From positions 17,711 through 81,710 of the forward strand of contig DATESN010000072.1 in NCBI GenBank assembly GCA_035270785.1: a DNA stretch of 64,000 nt, given 5' to 3'. The DNA is from DATESN01 sp035270785. Lineage in GTDB: Bacteria > Bacillota > Clostridia > Lachnospirales > Lachnospiraceae. The position numbers and the translations under genes are program-made. Under the pieces are notes generated by a model, which did not search any database, was not told where the DNA came from, and worked only from the letters and a program-made list of their open reading frames with translations. Below are positions 1-7,473 of the stretch, piece after piece (position 1 is the stretch's first letter; the number at the start of each line of letters is the position of its first letter).

Positions 1-687
1 GAACAAACAGCATATGAGTTTGAAACAAAACAAGCAGTTATCCTTGTTATTGGAGTAAATGGGGTAGGTAAGACAACGTCTGTTGGAAAACTTGCAGGTA
101 TATTAAAAGACAAAGGAAGAACCATATTAATTGCAGCAGCAGATACTTTTCGAGCGGCTGCGGGGGAACAATTATCGGAATGGGCTCATCGTGCAGGATG
201 TGACATGATTGGCGGAGTAGAAGGAGCTGATCCAGCATCGGTAATCTACGACGCAGTAAATGCAGCAAAGGCGAGAAATGTTGATGTTCTTCTTTGTGAT
301 ACCGCAGGTAGACTCCATAATAAAAAAAATCTAATGGAAGAACTTAAAAAGATAAATCGTATTATAGATAAAGAATTTCCTCATGCACATAGAGAAAACC
401 TTGTAGTGTTAGATGGTACAACAGGCCAGAATGCTTTGATTCAGGCAAAGGAATTTGGTGAAATAACAGATTTAACTGGAATTATATTAACAAAGATGGA
501 TGGGACTGCAAAAGGCGGTATTGCCATTGCCATTCAATCGGAATTAAAAATTCCCGTCAAATATATTGGTGTTGGTGAAACGATGGAAGATTTACAAAAA
601 TTTGATACCAATCAATTTGTGAATGCTCTTTTTGATAGAGTGGATGATGTGGATGTGAAAAACGTAAATGAAGGAACTGAATTTTAA
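1..687 (+). CDS. ftsY: Signal recognition particle receptor FtsY (5' end missing)
   Basis: SRP receptor GTPase that docks SRP-ribosome complexes at the membrane. The open frame runs in from base 1 without a start, so only the C-terminal 228 residues are visible. The P-loop GVNGVGKTT is encoded at about 52-78, followed by the DTFRAAA box, the DTAGRLHNK G3 motif and the TKMDGTAKGG box at about 490-520, all typical of the FtsY/Ffh NG domain. The DTFRAAA and LDGTTGQNA forms point to FtsY rather than Ffh, which is present separately downstream. The N-terminal acidic domain lies outside the window. FtsY near ylxM-ffh is usual in Firmicutes; here ilvA and a YitT gene lie between them. Confidence 0.96.
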   Translation, partial: EQTAYEFETKQAVILVIGVNGVGKTTSVGKLAGILKDKGRTILIAAADTFRAAAGEQLSEWAHRAGCDMIGGVEGADPASVIYDAVNAAKARNVDVLLCDTAGRLHNKKNLMEELKKINRIIDKEFPHAHRENLVVLDGTTGQNALIQAKEFGEITDLTGIILTKMDGTAKGGIAIAIQSELKIPVKYIGVGETMEDLQKFDTNQFVNALFDRVDDVDVKNVNEGTEF

Positions 688-725
688 ACGTGTAGTAAAA
701 AGCAGAAGAAAATATGGAGAAAAAG

Positions 726-1949
726 ATGGAAGATAAAATGCTTACCTTAGAAAGATTTCAAGAAGCTTCTGAAATTGTTAAAAATGTCACACTGGAGACA
801 AAACTTGTTGCAAGTGAATATCTATCAAAAAAAACAGGGAATCAAATCTATTTAAAACCTGAAAACATGCAATTTACAGGTGCTTATAAAGTTCGTGGGG
901 CTTATTATATGGTCAGTACCTTAACCGAGGAAGAACGTGGGAAAGGATTAATAACAGCATCGGCCGGTAACCATGCCCAAGGAGTTGCCTACGCAGCGAA
1001 GTGTTTTGGTGCTAAAGCAATTATTGTAATGCCAACAACAACACCACTTATGAAAGTAAACAGGACAAAAAGCTATGGTGCTGAAGTGGTATTATGGGGA
1101 GATGTTTATGATGAATCATGTGCGCATGCTTATGAATTAGCTGACCAAAAGGGCTATACATTTATTCATCCCTTTGATGATTTAGCGGTGGCCACAGGGC
1201 AGGGAACTGTTGCTATGGAAATTTTCAAAGAACTCCCATTAGTAGACTACATATTGGTTCCTATTGGGGGGGGAGGACTTGCTACAGGCGTTTCAACTTT
1301 GGCAAAAATTTTAAATCCCAATATAAAAATAATTGGAGTAGAGCCTGCTGGAGCCAATTGTATGGAAGAATCCATAAAGCAGGGAAAGATTGTTACATTA
1401 AAAACATTAAATACCATTGCAGATGGTACTGCTGTGAAAACTCCAGGGACTAAAATATTTCCTTATATCAAAGAAAATATTGACGAAATCATAACGGTGG
1501 AAGATGAAGAATTAGTAGTATCTTTTTTGGATATGGTGGAAAATCATAAAATGATTGTTGAAAATTCTGGATTACTCACTGTTGCAGCACTTAATAAATT
1601 AAATATAAAAGATAAAAATGTGGTTTGTATTTTAAGTGGTGGCAACATGGATGTTATTACTATGTCCTCTGTAGTTCAACAAGGTCTTATTTTTAGAGAT
1701 AGAATTTTTACGGTTTCTGTATTACTTCCTGATAAACCGGGGGAATTAAGTCGTGTGGCTGATGTCATTGCAAAACAAAATGGGAATGTCATTAAGTTAG
1801 AACATAATCAATTTGTTTCTACAAATAGAAATGTTGCAGTGGAGCTTCGAATTACAATTGAGGCTTTTGGAACAGAACATAAACATCAAATTATGGAAGC
1901 ACTTGAAAAGTACGACTATAAGCCAAAACAAGTTAGAACGATTATTTGA
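726..1949 (+). CDS. ilvA: Threonine ammonia-lyase (threonine dehydratase) with C-terminal ACT domain
   Basis: PLP enzyme that deaminates L-threonine to 2-oxobutanoate, either for isoleucine synthesis or in threonine catabolism. The PLP lysine sits in FTGAYKVRGA, the SAGNHAQGVA loop follows, and the GGGGLATG phosphate-binding loop is mid-protein. The last 80 or so residues (VSVLLPDKPGELSRV onward) are a single ACT-like domain. That is the short, TdcB/Bacillus-like form rather than the two-domain E. coli IlvA, so the biosynthetic or catabolic role is not settled. I chose ATG 726 because GGAGA at 716-720 is well spaced for it. ATG 714 (411 aa) is possible but has only a poor ribosome binding site. 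The gene follows ftsY by 38 bases. Confidence 0.9.
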   Translation: MEDKMLTLERFQEASEIVKNVTLETKLVASEYLSKKTGNQIYLKPENMQFTGAYKVRGAYYMVSTLTEEERGKGLITASAGNHAQGVAYAAKCFGAKAIIVMPTTTPLMKVNRTKSYGAEVVLWGDVYDESCAHAYELADQKGYTFIHPFDDLAVATGQGTVAMEIFKELPLVDYILVPIGGGGLATGVSTLAKILNPNIKIIGVEPAGANCMEESIKQGKIVTLKTLNTIADGTAVKTPGTKIFPYIKENIDEIITVEDEELVVSFLDMVENHKMIVENSGLLTVAALNKLNIKDKNVVCILSGGNMDVITMSSVVQQGLIFRDRIFTVSVLLPDKPGELSRVADVIAKQNGNVIKLEHNQFVSTNRNVAVELRITIEAFGTEHKHQIMEALEKYDYKPKQVRTII

Positions 1950-1969
1950 TTTTAAAAGAAAAATATGGG

Positions 1970-2015
1970 AATACTTTCATTTGTAGGAGGTGACTATGAA
2001 TGAAAGTATTTTTGC
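1970..2015 (+). promoter_or_regulatory. Hairpin enclosing the yitT-family gene's ribosome binding site
   Basis: A perfect 11-bp inverted repeat: AATACTTTCAT at 1970-1980 pairs with ATGAAAGTATT at 2000-2010. The 19-base loop carries AGGAGG, and the start codon ATG 2000 lies in the 3' arm. A run of five T follows the stem (2009-2013). It could hide the start codon or act as a small attenuator at the start of the gene. The structure is seen directly; the function is inferred. Confidence 0.45.
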
Positions 2016-2848
2016 GTTATTTGATTTTAACTTTTTCTACCGCAGTATATTCGGTAGGGGTTAGTTTGTTTCTTGATCCTAACAACATTGCACCAGGCGG
2101 TATTACAGGAGTATCCATTTTAGTAAATCGTTTTACAGGGGTAGGAACAGGTACCCTTATTTTTCTATTAAATATACCCATTATGATGTTAGGTATGTGG
2201 AAGTTTGGCTGGCGTTTCATTTTATCAACGATCTATACACTTGCCTGGATTTCATTTTTTACAAATATTTTTTCTCAATTTGAACCATTATCCCATGATT
2301 TACTAGTTTCTGCTATTGCAGGTGGAAGTATGGTAGCCTTTGGGGTAGGGGTTACTTTTAAATGTAATGCTACAACGGGTGGAACGGATATTGTTGTGAA
2401 GGTACTTAGATTAAAATTCAAACACTTAAAGACAGGATTCTTATTTTTAGCAATAGATTTTATAGTGGTATTACTTTCAGCAATCATATTTCGAGATTTA
2501 AATATAGCAGCGTATGCAATTATCTCTGTATTAATATGCTCTACACTAGTGGATGTCATCTTATATGGAAGAGATGAGGCCAAACTCATCTACATTATTA
2601 GTGATAAATCCGAGAAAATAGCTTCTAGAATTTTGTCGGAAATGGATATTGGTGTTACTTATTTGGAGGGAATTGGAGCCTTTAGTAAAAAGGAAAAAAG
2701 AATTATTATGTGTGTGGTAAAAAAACAAAAGACACCTAGGGCGCAAGCAATTATCAAAGAGGAAGATGCAGAGGCATTTATGATTATTACAAGTGCCAGT
2801 GAAATATATGGAGAAGGATATAAAAACTATTTTGCAGATAATTTATAA
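2000..2848 (+). CDS. YitT-family membrane protein (DUF161 + DUF2179)
   Basis: Integral membrane protein of 282 residues. Five or so hydrophobic segments fill residues 5-185, with the YitT signature region DPNNIAPGGITGVSIL near residues 26-41 and a second glycine-rich segment CNATTGGTDIV. The C-terminal 90 residues are soluble and match the DUF2179 type (KIASRILSEMDIGVTYLEG, then IIMCVV). The family is widespread in Firmicutes and its transport substrate is not established. The start follows AGGAGG at 1985-1990; an out-of-frame ATG at 1996 lies just upstream. The ribosome binding site sits in the loop of a hairpin (see the entry at 1970). A terminator at 2890 closes the unit. Confidence 0.85.
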   Translation: MKVFLRYLILTFSTAVYSVGVSLFLDPNNIAPGGITGVSILVNRFTGVGTGTLIFLLNIPIMMLGMWKFGWRFILSTIYTLAWISFFTNIFSQFEPLSHDLLVSAIAGGSMVAFGVGVTFKCNATTGGTDIVVKVLRLKFKHLKTGFLFLAIDFIVVLLSAIIFRDLNIAAYAIISVLICSTLVDVILYGRDEAKLIYIISDKSEKIASRILSEMDIGVTYLEGIGAFSKKEKRIIMCVVKKQKTPRAQAIIKEEDAEAFMIITSASEIYGEGYKNYFADNL

Positions 2849-2889
2849 TTCAAATACACCCAATTTACCAACCAACACAACTCAATTTA

Positions 2890-2928
2890 AAATAGGTGTC
2901 AAGAAAAAACACTTGACACCTATTTTTT
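2890..2928 (+). terminator. Intrinsic terminator after the YitT-family gene
   Basis: A perfect 14-bp stem, AAATAGGTGTCAAG (2890-2903) with CTTGACACCTATTT (2912-2925), an A-rich 8-base loop and a T run to 2928. Confidence 0.9.
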
Positions 2929-2939
2929 AATATAGTAAA

Positions 2940-2967
2940 CTGACTAAGTGCTTAAAAGTGATATATT
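2940..2967 (+). promoter_or_regulatory. Candidate promoter for ylxM-ffh
   Basis: CTGACT at 2940-2945, a 16-base spacer and TATATT at 2962-2967. TG at 2959-2960 makes an extended -10 (TGaTATATT). It lies between the terminator at 2890 and the ylxM start at 3004. Confidence 0.45.
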
Positions 2968-3003
2968 GTTACATTGAAAAGTAGCATCAATGGGAGTTAA
3001 TAG

Positions 3004-3321
3004 ATGATGGAAAAGATCGTGGTACAAGGTTTGTTATATGATTTTTACGGCGAACTTTTGACGGAACATCAAAAAAGAATATTTGAAGATGTTGTTTATC
3101 ATGATATGTCTCTTAGCGAAATTGCAAATGAAAAGGGAATTAGTAGACAGGGTGTACATGATTTACTGAAAAGATGTGATAAAATTTTAAGTGATTATGA
3201 ACAGAAGTTACATTTGGTTGAAAAGTTTAGCAAAACAAAAGAAAAAATTATAGAAATTAATCGTATCGCTTGCCAAGAAGAGGTAAAAGAACTTGCCAAG
3301 CAGATCCTAGAGGAGTTATAG
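3004..3321 (+). CDS. ylxM: SRP-associated helix-turn-helix protein YlxM
   Basis: A small protein of 105 residues, almost always encoded directly before ffh in Gram-positive bacteria; it modulates SRP assembly or GTPase activity in streptococci. The sigma-70 region 4-like helix-turn-helix is visible at residues 20-60 (LTEHQKRIFEDVVYHDMSLSEIA, then GISRQGVHDLLKR), followed by a charged helical tail. GGGAG at 2992-2996 supports ATG 3004; ATG 3007 is the alternative. The stop codon is directly followed by the ffh start, so the two are translationally coupled. Confidence 0.88.
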   Translation: MMEKIVVQGLLYDFYGELLTEHQKRIFEDVVYHDMSLSEIANEKGISRQGVHDLLKRCDKILSDYEQKLHLVEKFSKTKEKIIEINRIACQEEVKELAKQILEEL

Positions 3322-4677
3322 ATGGCATTTGAAAGTTTAACAGATAAACTACAGAATGTTTTTAAAAGTTTAAGAAGTAAAGGCCGATTAACACAGGAAG
3401 ATGTTAAAGCTGCGTTAAAACAAGTTAAGATGGCGCTATTAGAAGCAGATGTTAGTTTTAAGGTCGTAAAACAATTTGTGAATGCAGTAGAAGAACGGGC
3501 GGTTGGTACAGATGTTTTAAATGGACTCAATCCAGGACAGATGGTTATAAAAATCGTTAATGAAGAATTAGTTTCTTTAATGGGATCTGAGACTACTGAA
3601 ATAAAGATGCAACCAGGAAAATCAATTACTGTCATTATGATGTGTGGTTTGCAAGGTGCTGGTAAAACGACAACCACAGCAAAGATTGCAGGAAAGTTAA
3701 AATTAAAAGGTAAAAAAACACTATTAGTTGCTTGTGATATTTATCGACCAGCAGCAATTAAACAACTGCAAATAAATGGTGAAAAACAAGAAGTGGATGT
3801 TTTTTCCATGGGAGATCATGAAAAGGTTGTTACCATTGCAAAGGCAGCTATGGAACATGCTGAAAAAAATGGACATAATGTAGTTATTTTAGATACAGCT
3901 GGTCGTCTTCATATTGATGAAGATATGATGGCAGAACTACAAGACTTAAAGAAAAATATAGAGATACACCAGACTTTATTAGTTGTGGATGCAATGACAG
4001 GTCAAGACGCTGTCAATGTAGCAAAAGATTTTGATGATAAAGTTGGTATTGATGGTGTTGTTCTTTCGAAAATGGATGGTGATACCCGTGGTGGAGCTGC
4101 TCTTTCTGTAAAGGCAGTCACTGGAAAACCGATTTTATATGTAGGTATGGGAGAAAAACTTTCTGATTTGGAACAGTTTTATCCGGATAGAATGGCTAGC
4201 CGTATTTTAGGCATGGGGGATATTTTATCTTTCATTGAAAAAGTCCAAATTGACATTGATGAAGATAAAGAAAAAGAAATGGCTTCCAGAATGAAAAAAG
4301 GAAAGTTTGACTTTGAAGATTACTTAGAAAGTATGAAGCAAATGAAAAACATGGGTGGGCTTTCTAGTATCTTGAGTATGCTTCCAGGAATGGGTGGCGG
4401 AAAAATGGGCGATATGGAATCCATGATTGATGATAAACAACTTTCAAGAATGGAAGCAGTGGTTTTGTCAATGACGCCTGCTGAAAGAAAAGAACCAAAA
4501 CTTTTAAACCCAAGTAGAAAGCATCGAATTGCAAAGGGTGCTGGGGTAGATATAGCAGTTGTAAACCGTTTTATCAAACAGTTTGAACAGGGACAGAAGA
4601 TGATGAAACAAATGCCAGGAATGCTCGGTGGTAAAAACAGCCGAGGAGGACTTGGCAAAATGAAATTTCCTTTTTGA
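3322..4677 (+). CDS. ffh: Signal recognition particle protein Ffh
   Basis: The SRP54 GTPase that binds signal peptides and 4.5S/6S-like RNA and delivers nascent membrane proteins to FtsY. The N domain is at residues 1-100, the P-loop GLQGAGKTT at 109-117, then DTAGRLHID and SKMDGDTRGGAA. The methionine-rich M domain occupies about 300-451 (MKQMKNMGG, SMLPGMGGGKMGDME, then the RNA-binding SRKHRIAKGAG stretch). The length of 451 is normal. It starts at the base after the ylxM stop and shares that transcript. Confidence 0.97.
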   Translation: MAFESLTDKLQNVFKSLRSKGRLTQEDVKAALKQVKMALLEADVSFKVVKQFVNAVEERAVGTDVLNGLNPGQMVIKIVNEELVSLMGSETTEIKMQPGKSITVIMMCGLQGAGKTTTTAKIAGKLKLKGKKTLLVACDIYRPAAIKQLQINGEKQEVDVFSMGDHEKVVTIAKAAMEHAEKNGHNVVILDTAGRLHIDEDMMAELQDLKKNIEIHQTLLVVDAMTGQDAVNVAKDFDDKVGIDGVVLSKMDGDTRGGAALSVKAVTGKPILYVGMGEKLSDLEQFYPDRMASRILGMGDILSFIEKVQIDIDEDKEKEMASRMKKGKFDFEDYLESMKQMKNMGGLSSILSMLPGMGGGKMGDMESMIDDKQLSRMEAVVLSMTPAERKEPKLLNPSRKHRIAKGAGVDIAVVNRFIKQFEQGQKMMKQMPGMLGGKNSRGGLGKMKFPF

Positions 4678-4776
4678 TAGATTCCTTAGATTACATAGTT
4701 AATCTTTGGTTTCGCGAATGAGATAACTCATTCCACATATAAAAGTTATACCAAAAATAAACGGAGGTGAAAAACA

Positions 4777-5022
4777 ATGGCAGTTAAAATCAGATTAAGA
4801 AGAATGGGACAAAAGAAAGCTCCTTTTTATAGAATCGTAGTTGCAGATTCCAGATCCCCAAGAGATGGAAAATGCATCGAAGAAATTGGAACATACGATC
4901 CTAAAACAGAACCAAGCACATTTAAAGTGAATGAAGAATTAGCAAAAAAATGGTTGGGAAATGGTGCACAACCTACTGAAGTAGTAGCCAAGATCTTTAA
5001 AGCAGCAGGGATTGAAAAATAG
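4777..5022 (+). CDS. rpsP: 30S ribosomal protein bS16
   Basis: Ribosomal protein S16, 81 residues, normal length. The N-terminus MAVKIRLRRMGQKKAPFYRIV and the DSRSPRDGKCIEEIGTYDP segment are diagnostic. A strong GGAGGTG ribosome binding site lies at 4761-4767. The 99-base gap after ffh holds two small inverted repeats (AGATTA/TAATCT at about 4688-4705 and GAATGAG/CTCATTC at 4716-4733) without a T run. These may be leader structure rather than a terminator. Confidence 0.97.
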   Translation: MAVKIRLRRMGQKKAPFYRIVVADSRSPRDGKCIEEIGTYDPKTEPSTFKVNEELAKKWLGNGAQPTEVVAKIFKAAGIEK

Positions 5023-5054
5023 GAACTTGTTGGGAACTCTCTTGGAGGTGGATT

Positions 5055-5282
5055 ATGAAAGATTTAGTAGAAGTAATTGCAAAAGCACTTGTTGATAATC
5101 CGGAAGAAGTTGTTGTAACAGAAAAGGAAAGCGGTAGAAATATTACAGTTGAACTTCATGTTGCACCATCGGATATGGGAAAAGTGATTGGTAAGCAAGG
5201 AAGAATTGCGAAAGCAATCCGATCCGTAGTCAAGGCAGCATCATCCAAAGATAATAAGAAAGTTGACGTGGAAATCGTCTAA
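5055..5282 (+). CDS. khpA: KH-domain RNA-binding protein KhpA (YlqC)
   Basis: A single type-II KH domain of 75 residues. The GxxG loop is GKQG in the segment DMGKVIGKQGRIAKAIR. KhpA pairs with KhpB/Jag and influences cell division and RNA regulation in Firmicutes. The position between rpsP and rimM is the standard one. GGAGGTGG at 5044-5051 precedes ATG 5055. Confidence 0.93.
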   Translation: MKDLVEVIAKALVDNPEEVVVTEKESGRNITVELHVAPSDMGKVIGKQGRIAKAIRSVVKAASSKDNKKVDVEIV

Positions 5283-5288
5283 TTCATG

Positions 5289-5320
5289 ATAGGGACTACT
5301 CATTTGAGTTGTCCCTATTT
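5289..5320 (+). terminator. Hairpin between khpA and rimM, weak or partial terminator
   Basis: ATAGGGAC (5289-5296) pairs with GTCCCTAT (5311-5318), and an inner ACTCA/TGAGT stem extends the helix. Only four T follow, so it may reduce rather than end transcription into rimM-trmD. Confidence 0.55.
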
Positions 5321-5370
5321 TAAAATTATGGAAAAAGTTTAAAAGATACAAGTAGAACAGGAGTTATAGT

Positions 5371-5880
5371 ATGGAAGAATTATTGCAAGTTGGGATTATA
5401 TCATCAACCCATGGAATACGTGGAGAAGTTAAAGTCTTTCCCACGACAGACGATTTAAATCGTTTTAAAACATTAAAAAAGGTTATTTTAGAAACAGAAA
5501 AAGAAAAGCTAAATCTTGAAGTAGAAGGGGTAAAGTTTTTTAAAAACTTTGCGATTTTAAAGTTCAAGGGCTATGATAACATAAATGATATTGAAAAGTA
5601 CAAAGGAAAAAGCCTTTTCGTAACAAGAAAAAATGCTGTAAAATGCCAAGAGGGTGAGTATTTTATTATAGATTTAATAAATATTAAAGTAATCGATGAT
5701 AATGGTAATGATATTGGTGTTTTAAAAGAAGTGATGGAAACAGGAGCCAATGATGTTTATGTGGTTGAAATGTTAGATGGAAGAGAAGTATTGTTGCCTG
5801 CCATTAAACAGTGCATTTTAAAGGTTGATATGGAGAATAAAATAATGACCATTCATATGATGGAAGGCCTTTTAGATTAA
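5371..5880 (+). CDS. rimM: 16S rRNA processing protein RimM
   Basis: Maturation factor for the 30S head that binds S19. The N-terminal RimM barrel shows QVGIISSTHGIRGEVKV, and the C-terminal PRC-barrel half holds GANDVYVVE and VLLPAIKQCILKVDMENK. The length of 169 residues is normal. It is followed by trmD after 17 bases, as in most bacteria. Confidence 0.95.
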   Translation: MEELLQVGIISSTHGIRGEVKVFPTTDDLNRFKTLKKVILETEKEKLNLEVEGVKFFKNFAILKFKGYDNINDIEKYKGKSLFVTRKNAVKCQEGEYFIIDLINIKVIDDNGNDIGVLKEVMETGANDVYVVEMLDGREVLLPAIKQCILKVDMENKIMTIHMMEGLLD

Positions 5881-5897
5881 AACGGGAGGGTTTATGA

Positions 5898-6668
5898 ATG
5901 AATTTTCATGTTTTGACACTGTTTCCAGATATGGTATTACAAGGATTAAATACTAGTATTATAGCGAGAGCAATGGAAAAGAAACAAATTGTTGTACAAG
6001 CAATTAATATACGGGATTTCACAACAAATAAACATAATAAAGTGGATGATTATACATATGGGGGTGGTGCAGGAATGTTGATGCAGGCACAACCAGTTTA
6101 TGATGCTTATCAATCTGTTTTAGAAAGATGCAAAGAAAAAGAAAAACTTCGTGTTATATATGTGACTCCACAAGGCAAGGTATTTAATCAAAAAATGGCG
6201 GAAGAATTGGCAAAAGAAGAGGATTTAGTATTCTTATGTGGCCATTATGAAGGAATTGATGAACGAGTATTAGAAGAAATTGTGACTGATTACGTTTCCA
6301 TTGGAGACTATGTTCTTACTGGAGGCGAACTGCCGGCGATGGTTATGATTGATAGTATTTCAAGGTTAGTTCCTTTTGTACTAAACAATAATGAATCAGC
6401 TAAAAATGAGTCTTTTTATGATAATTTATTAGAATACCCCCAGTATTCCAGACCGAATGAATGGATGGGAAAAAAAGTTCCTGAAGTTTTAACAAGTGGA
6501 CATCATGGAAATATAGAAAAATGGCGTTTAGAACAATCCATAGAACGAACAAAAATGCGAAGGCCAGATTTATATGAAAAGTACAGAGCAGACAATCCAA
6601 TTGTAGAAAAGAAGAACAAAAGAAGAAAGAATAATAAGGAAAAATCAGAAAAAGATAATTCAAAATGA
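5898..6668 (+). CDS. trmD: tRNA (guanine37-N1)-methyltransferase TrmD
   Basis: SAM-dependent knotted (SPOUT) methyltransferase that makes m1G37 in tRNAs reading CNN and related codons. The visible signatures are YTYGGGAGMLMQ, LCGHYEGIDERV and SIGDYVLTGGELPAMVMID, the residues of the trefoil-knot cofactor site. The protein ends in an unusual lysine- and asparagine-rich tail of about 25 residues. GGGAGGG at 5884-5890 supports ATG 5898; ATG 5894 is out of frame. In most genomes rplS follows directly; here it is about 30 kb downstream at 36847. Confidence 0.96.
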   Translation: MNFHVLTLFPDMVLQGLNTSIIARAMEKKQIVVQAINIRDFTTNKHNKVDDYTYGGGAGMLMQAQPVYDAYQSVLERCKEKEKLRVIYVTPQGKVFNQKMAEELAKEEDLVFLCGHYEGIDERVLEEIVTDYVSIGDYVLTGGELPAMVMIDSISRLVPFVLNNNESAKNESFYDNLLEYPQYSRPNEWMGKKVPEVLTSGHHGNIEKWRLEQSIERTKMRRPDLYEKYRADNPIVEKKNKRRKNNKEKSEKDNSK

Positions 6669-6684
6669 GTATGGGGTGATAGGG

Positions 6685-7473
6685 ATGATAAGAGCAGAGC
6701 AACTTTGCAAAACTTTTATAAGAAATGAAGAAAAGAAAAAGAGAAGTTTCTTAAAACCACAAAAAGATAAAACAGAGTTTTATGCAGTGGATCATATTTC
6801 ACTTGAAGTAAAAGAACATGAGATATTAGGGGTATTAGGACCAAATGGTGCTGGTAAGACTACCTTACTTCGAATGCTTGGAAAACTCATGCAGCCTTCA
6901 GAGGGAAGAGTTATTATTACAGATTCAAAGGAACATGAAATAACGAATACCATCGAAATGAAAAAGAAAATCGGATATTTATCTGGAAATACGAAATTGT
7001 ATCATAGGCTTAGTAGTAGGGAATTGCTCTTGATGCTAGGTGAAATTTATGGATTATCAAAAGTAGAATGTGAAAAGCGAATTAGTGAGATTTTTCAAAT
7101 ATTAGATATGTCATCATTTGGAGACAATCGTATTGAAAAACTTTCAACAGGACAAACCCAAAGAATTAGTATCGCAAGATGTCTCATACATAAACCATCT
7201 ATTTATATTTTTGATGAACCAACATTAGGACTAGATATTATTAGTAGTGATGGGATCATAGAATTTATGAAGGCTGAGAAAGAACAAGGAAAATCTGTTA
7301 TTTATTCTACACACTACATGGAAGAAGCACAGTTTCTATGTGATCGTATTATCCTTCTTAATAATGGAAAAATTATTGCAGAAGGTACACCTAAGTCATT
7401 AATGGAACAAACACGTACGAACAATATAAGAGAAACCTTTCATGAGATTATGAAAAGGGGTGCTGTCATATGA
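6685..7473 (+). CDS. ABC transporter ATP-binding protein, NatA type
   Basis: ATPase subunit of an ABC-2 exporter. Walker A is GPNGAGKTT, the signature is LSTGQTQRIS, Walker B is IYIFDEPTLGLD and the switch histidine is in STHYMEEA. A basic insertion (KKKRSFLKPQKDK) precedes the core ATPase. The combination with a NatB-like permease downstream resembles the NatAB sodium exporter of Bacillus, but substrate cannot be read from the sequence. I prefer ATG 6685 because GGGGTG at 6673-6678 is well placed for it; GTG 6676 overlaps that site. The stop overlaps the next start by four bases (ATGA), so the two are coupled. Confidence 0.88.
   Translation: MIRAEQLCKTFIRNEEKKKRSFLKPQKDKTEFYAVDHISLEVKEHEILGVLGPNGAGKTTLLRMLGKLMQPSEGRVIITDSKEHEITNTIEMKKKIGYLSGNTKLYHRLSSRELLLMLGEIYGLSKVECEKRISEIFQILDMSSFGDNRIEKLSTGQTQRISIARCLIHKPSIYIFDEPTLGLDIISSDGIIEFMKAEKEQGKSVIYSTHYMEEAQFLCDRIILLNNGKIIAEGTPKSLMEQTRTNNIRETFHEIMKRGAVI

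Noticed and set aside
47..268. A leucine- and proline-rich minus-strand frame at the left edge
   Set aside because: It is the antisense shadow of ftsY, which has all its GTPase motifs on the plus strand.
4688..4733. Terminator between ffh and rpsP
   Set aside because: Two short inverted repeats are present but neither is followed by a T run.
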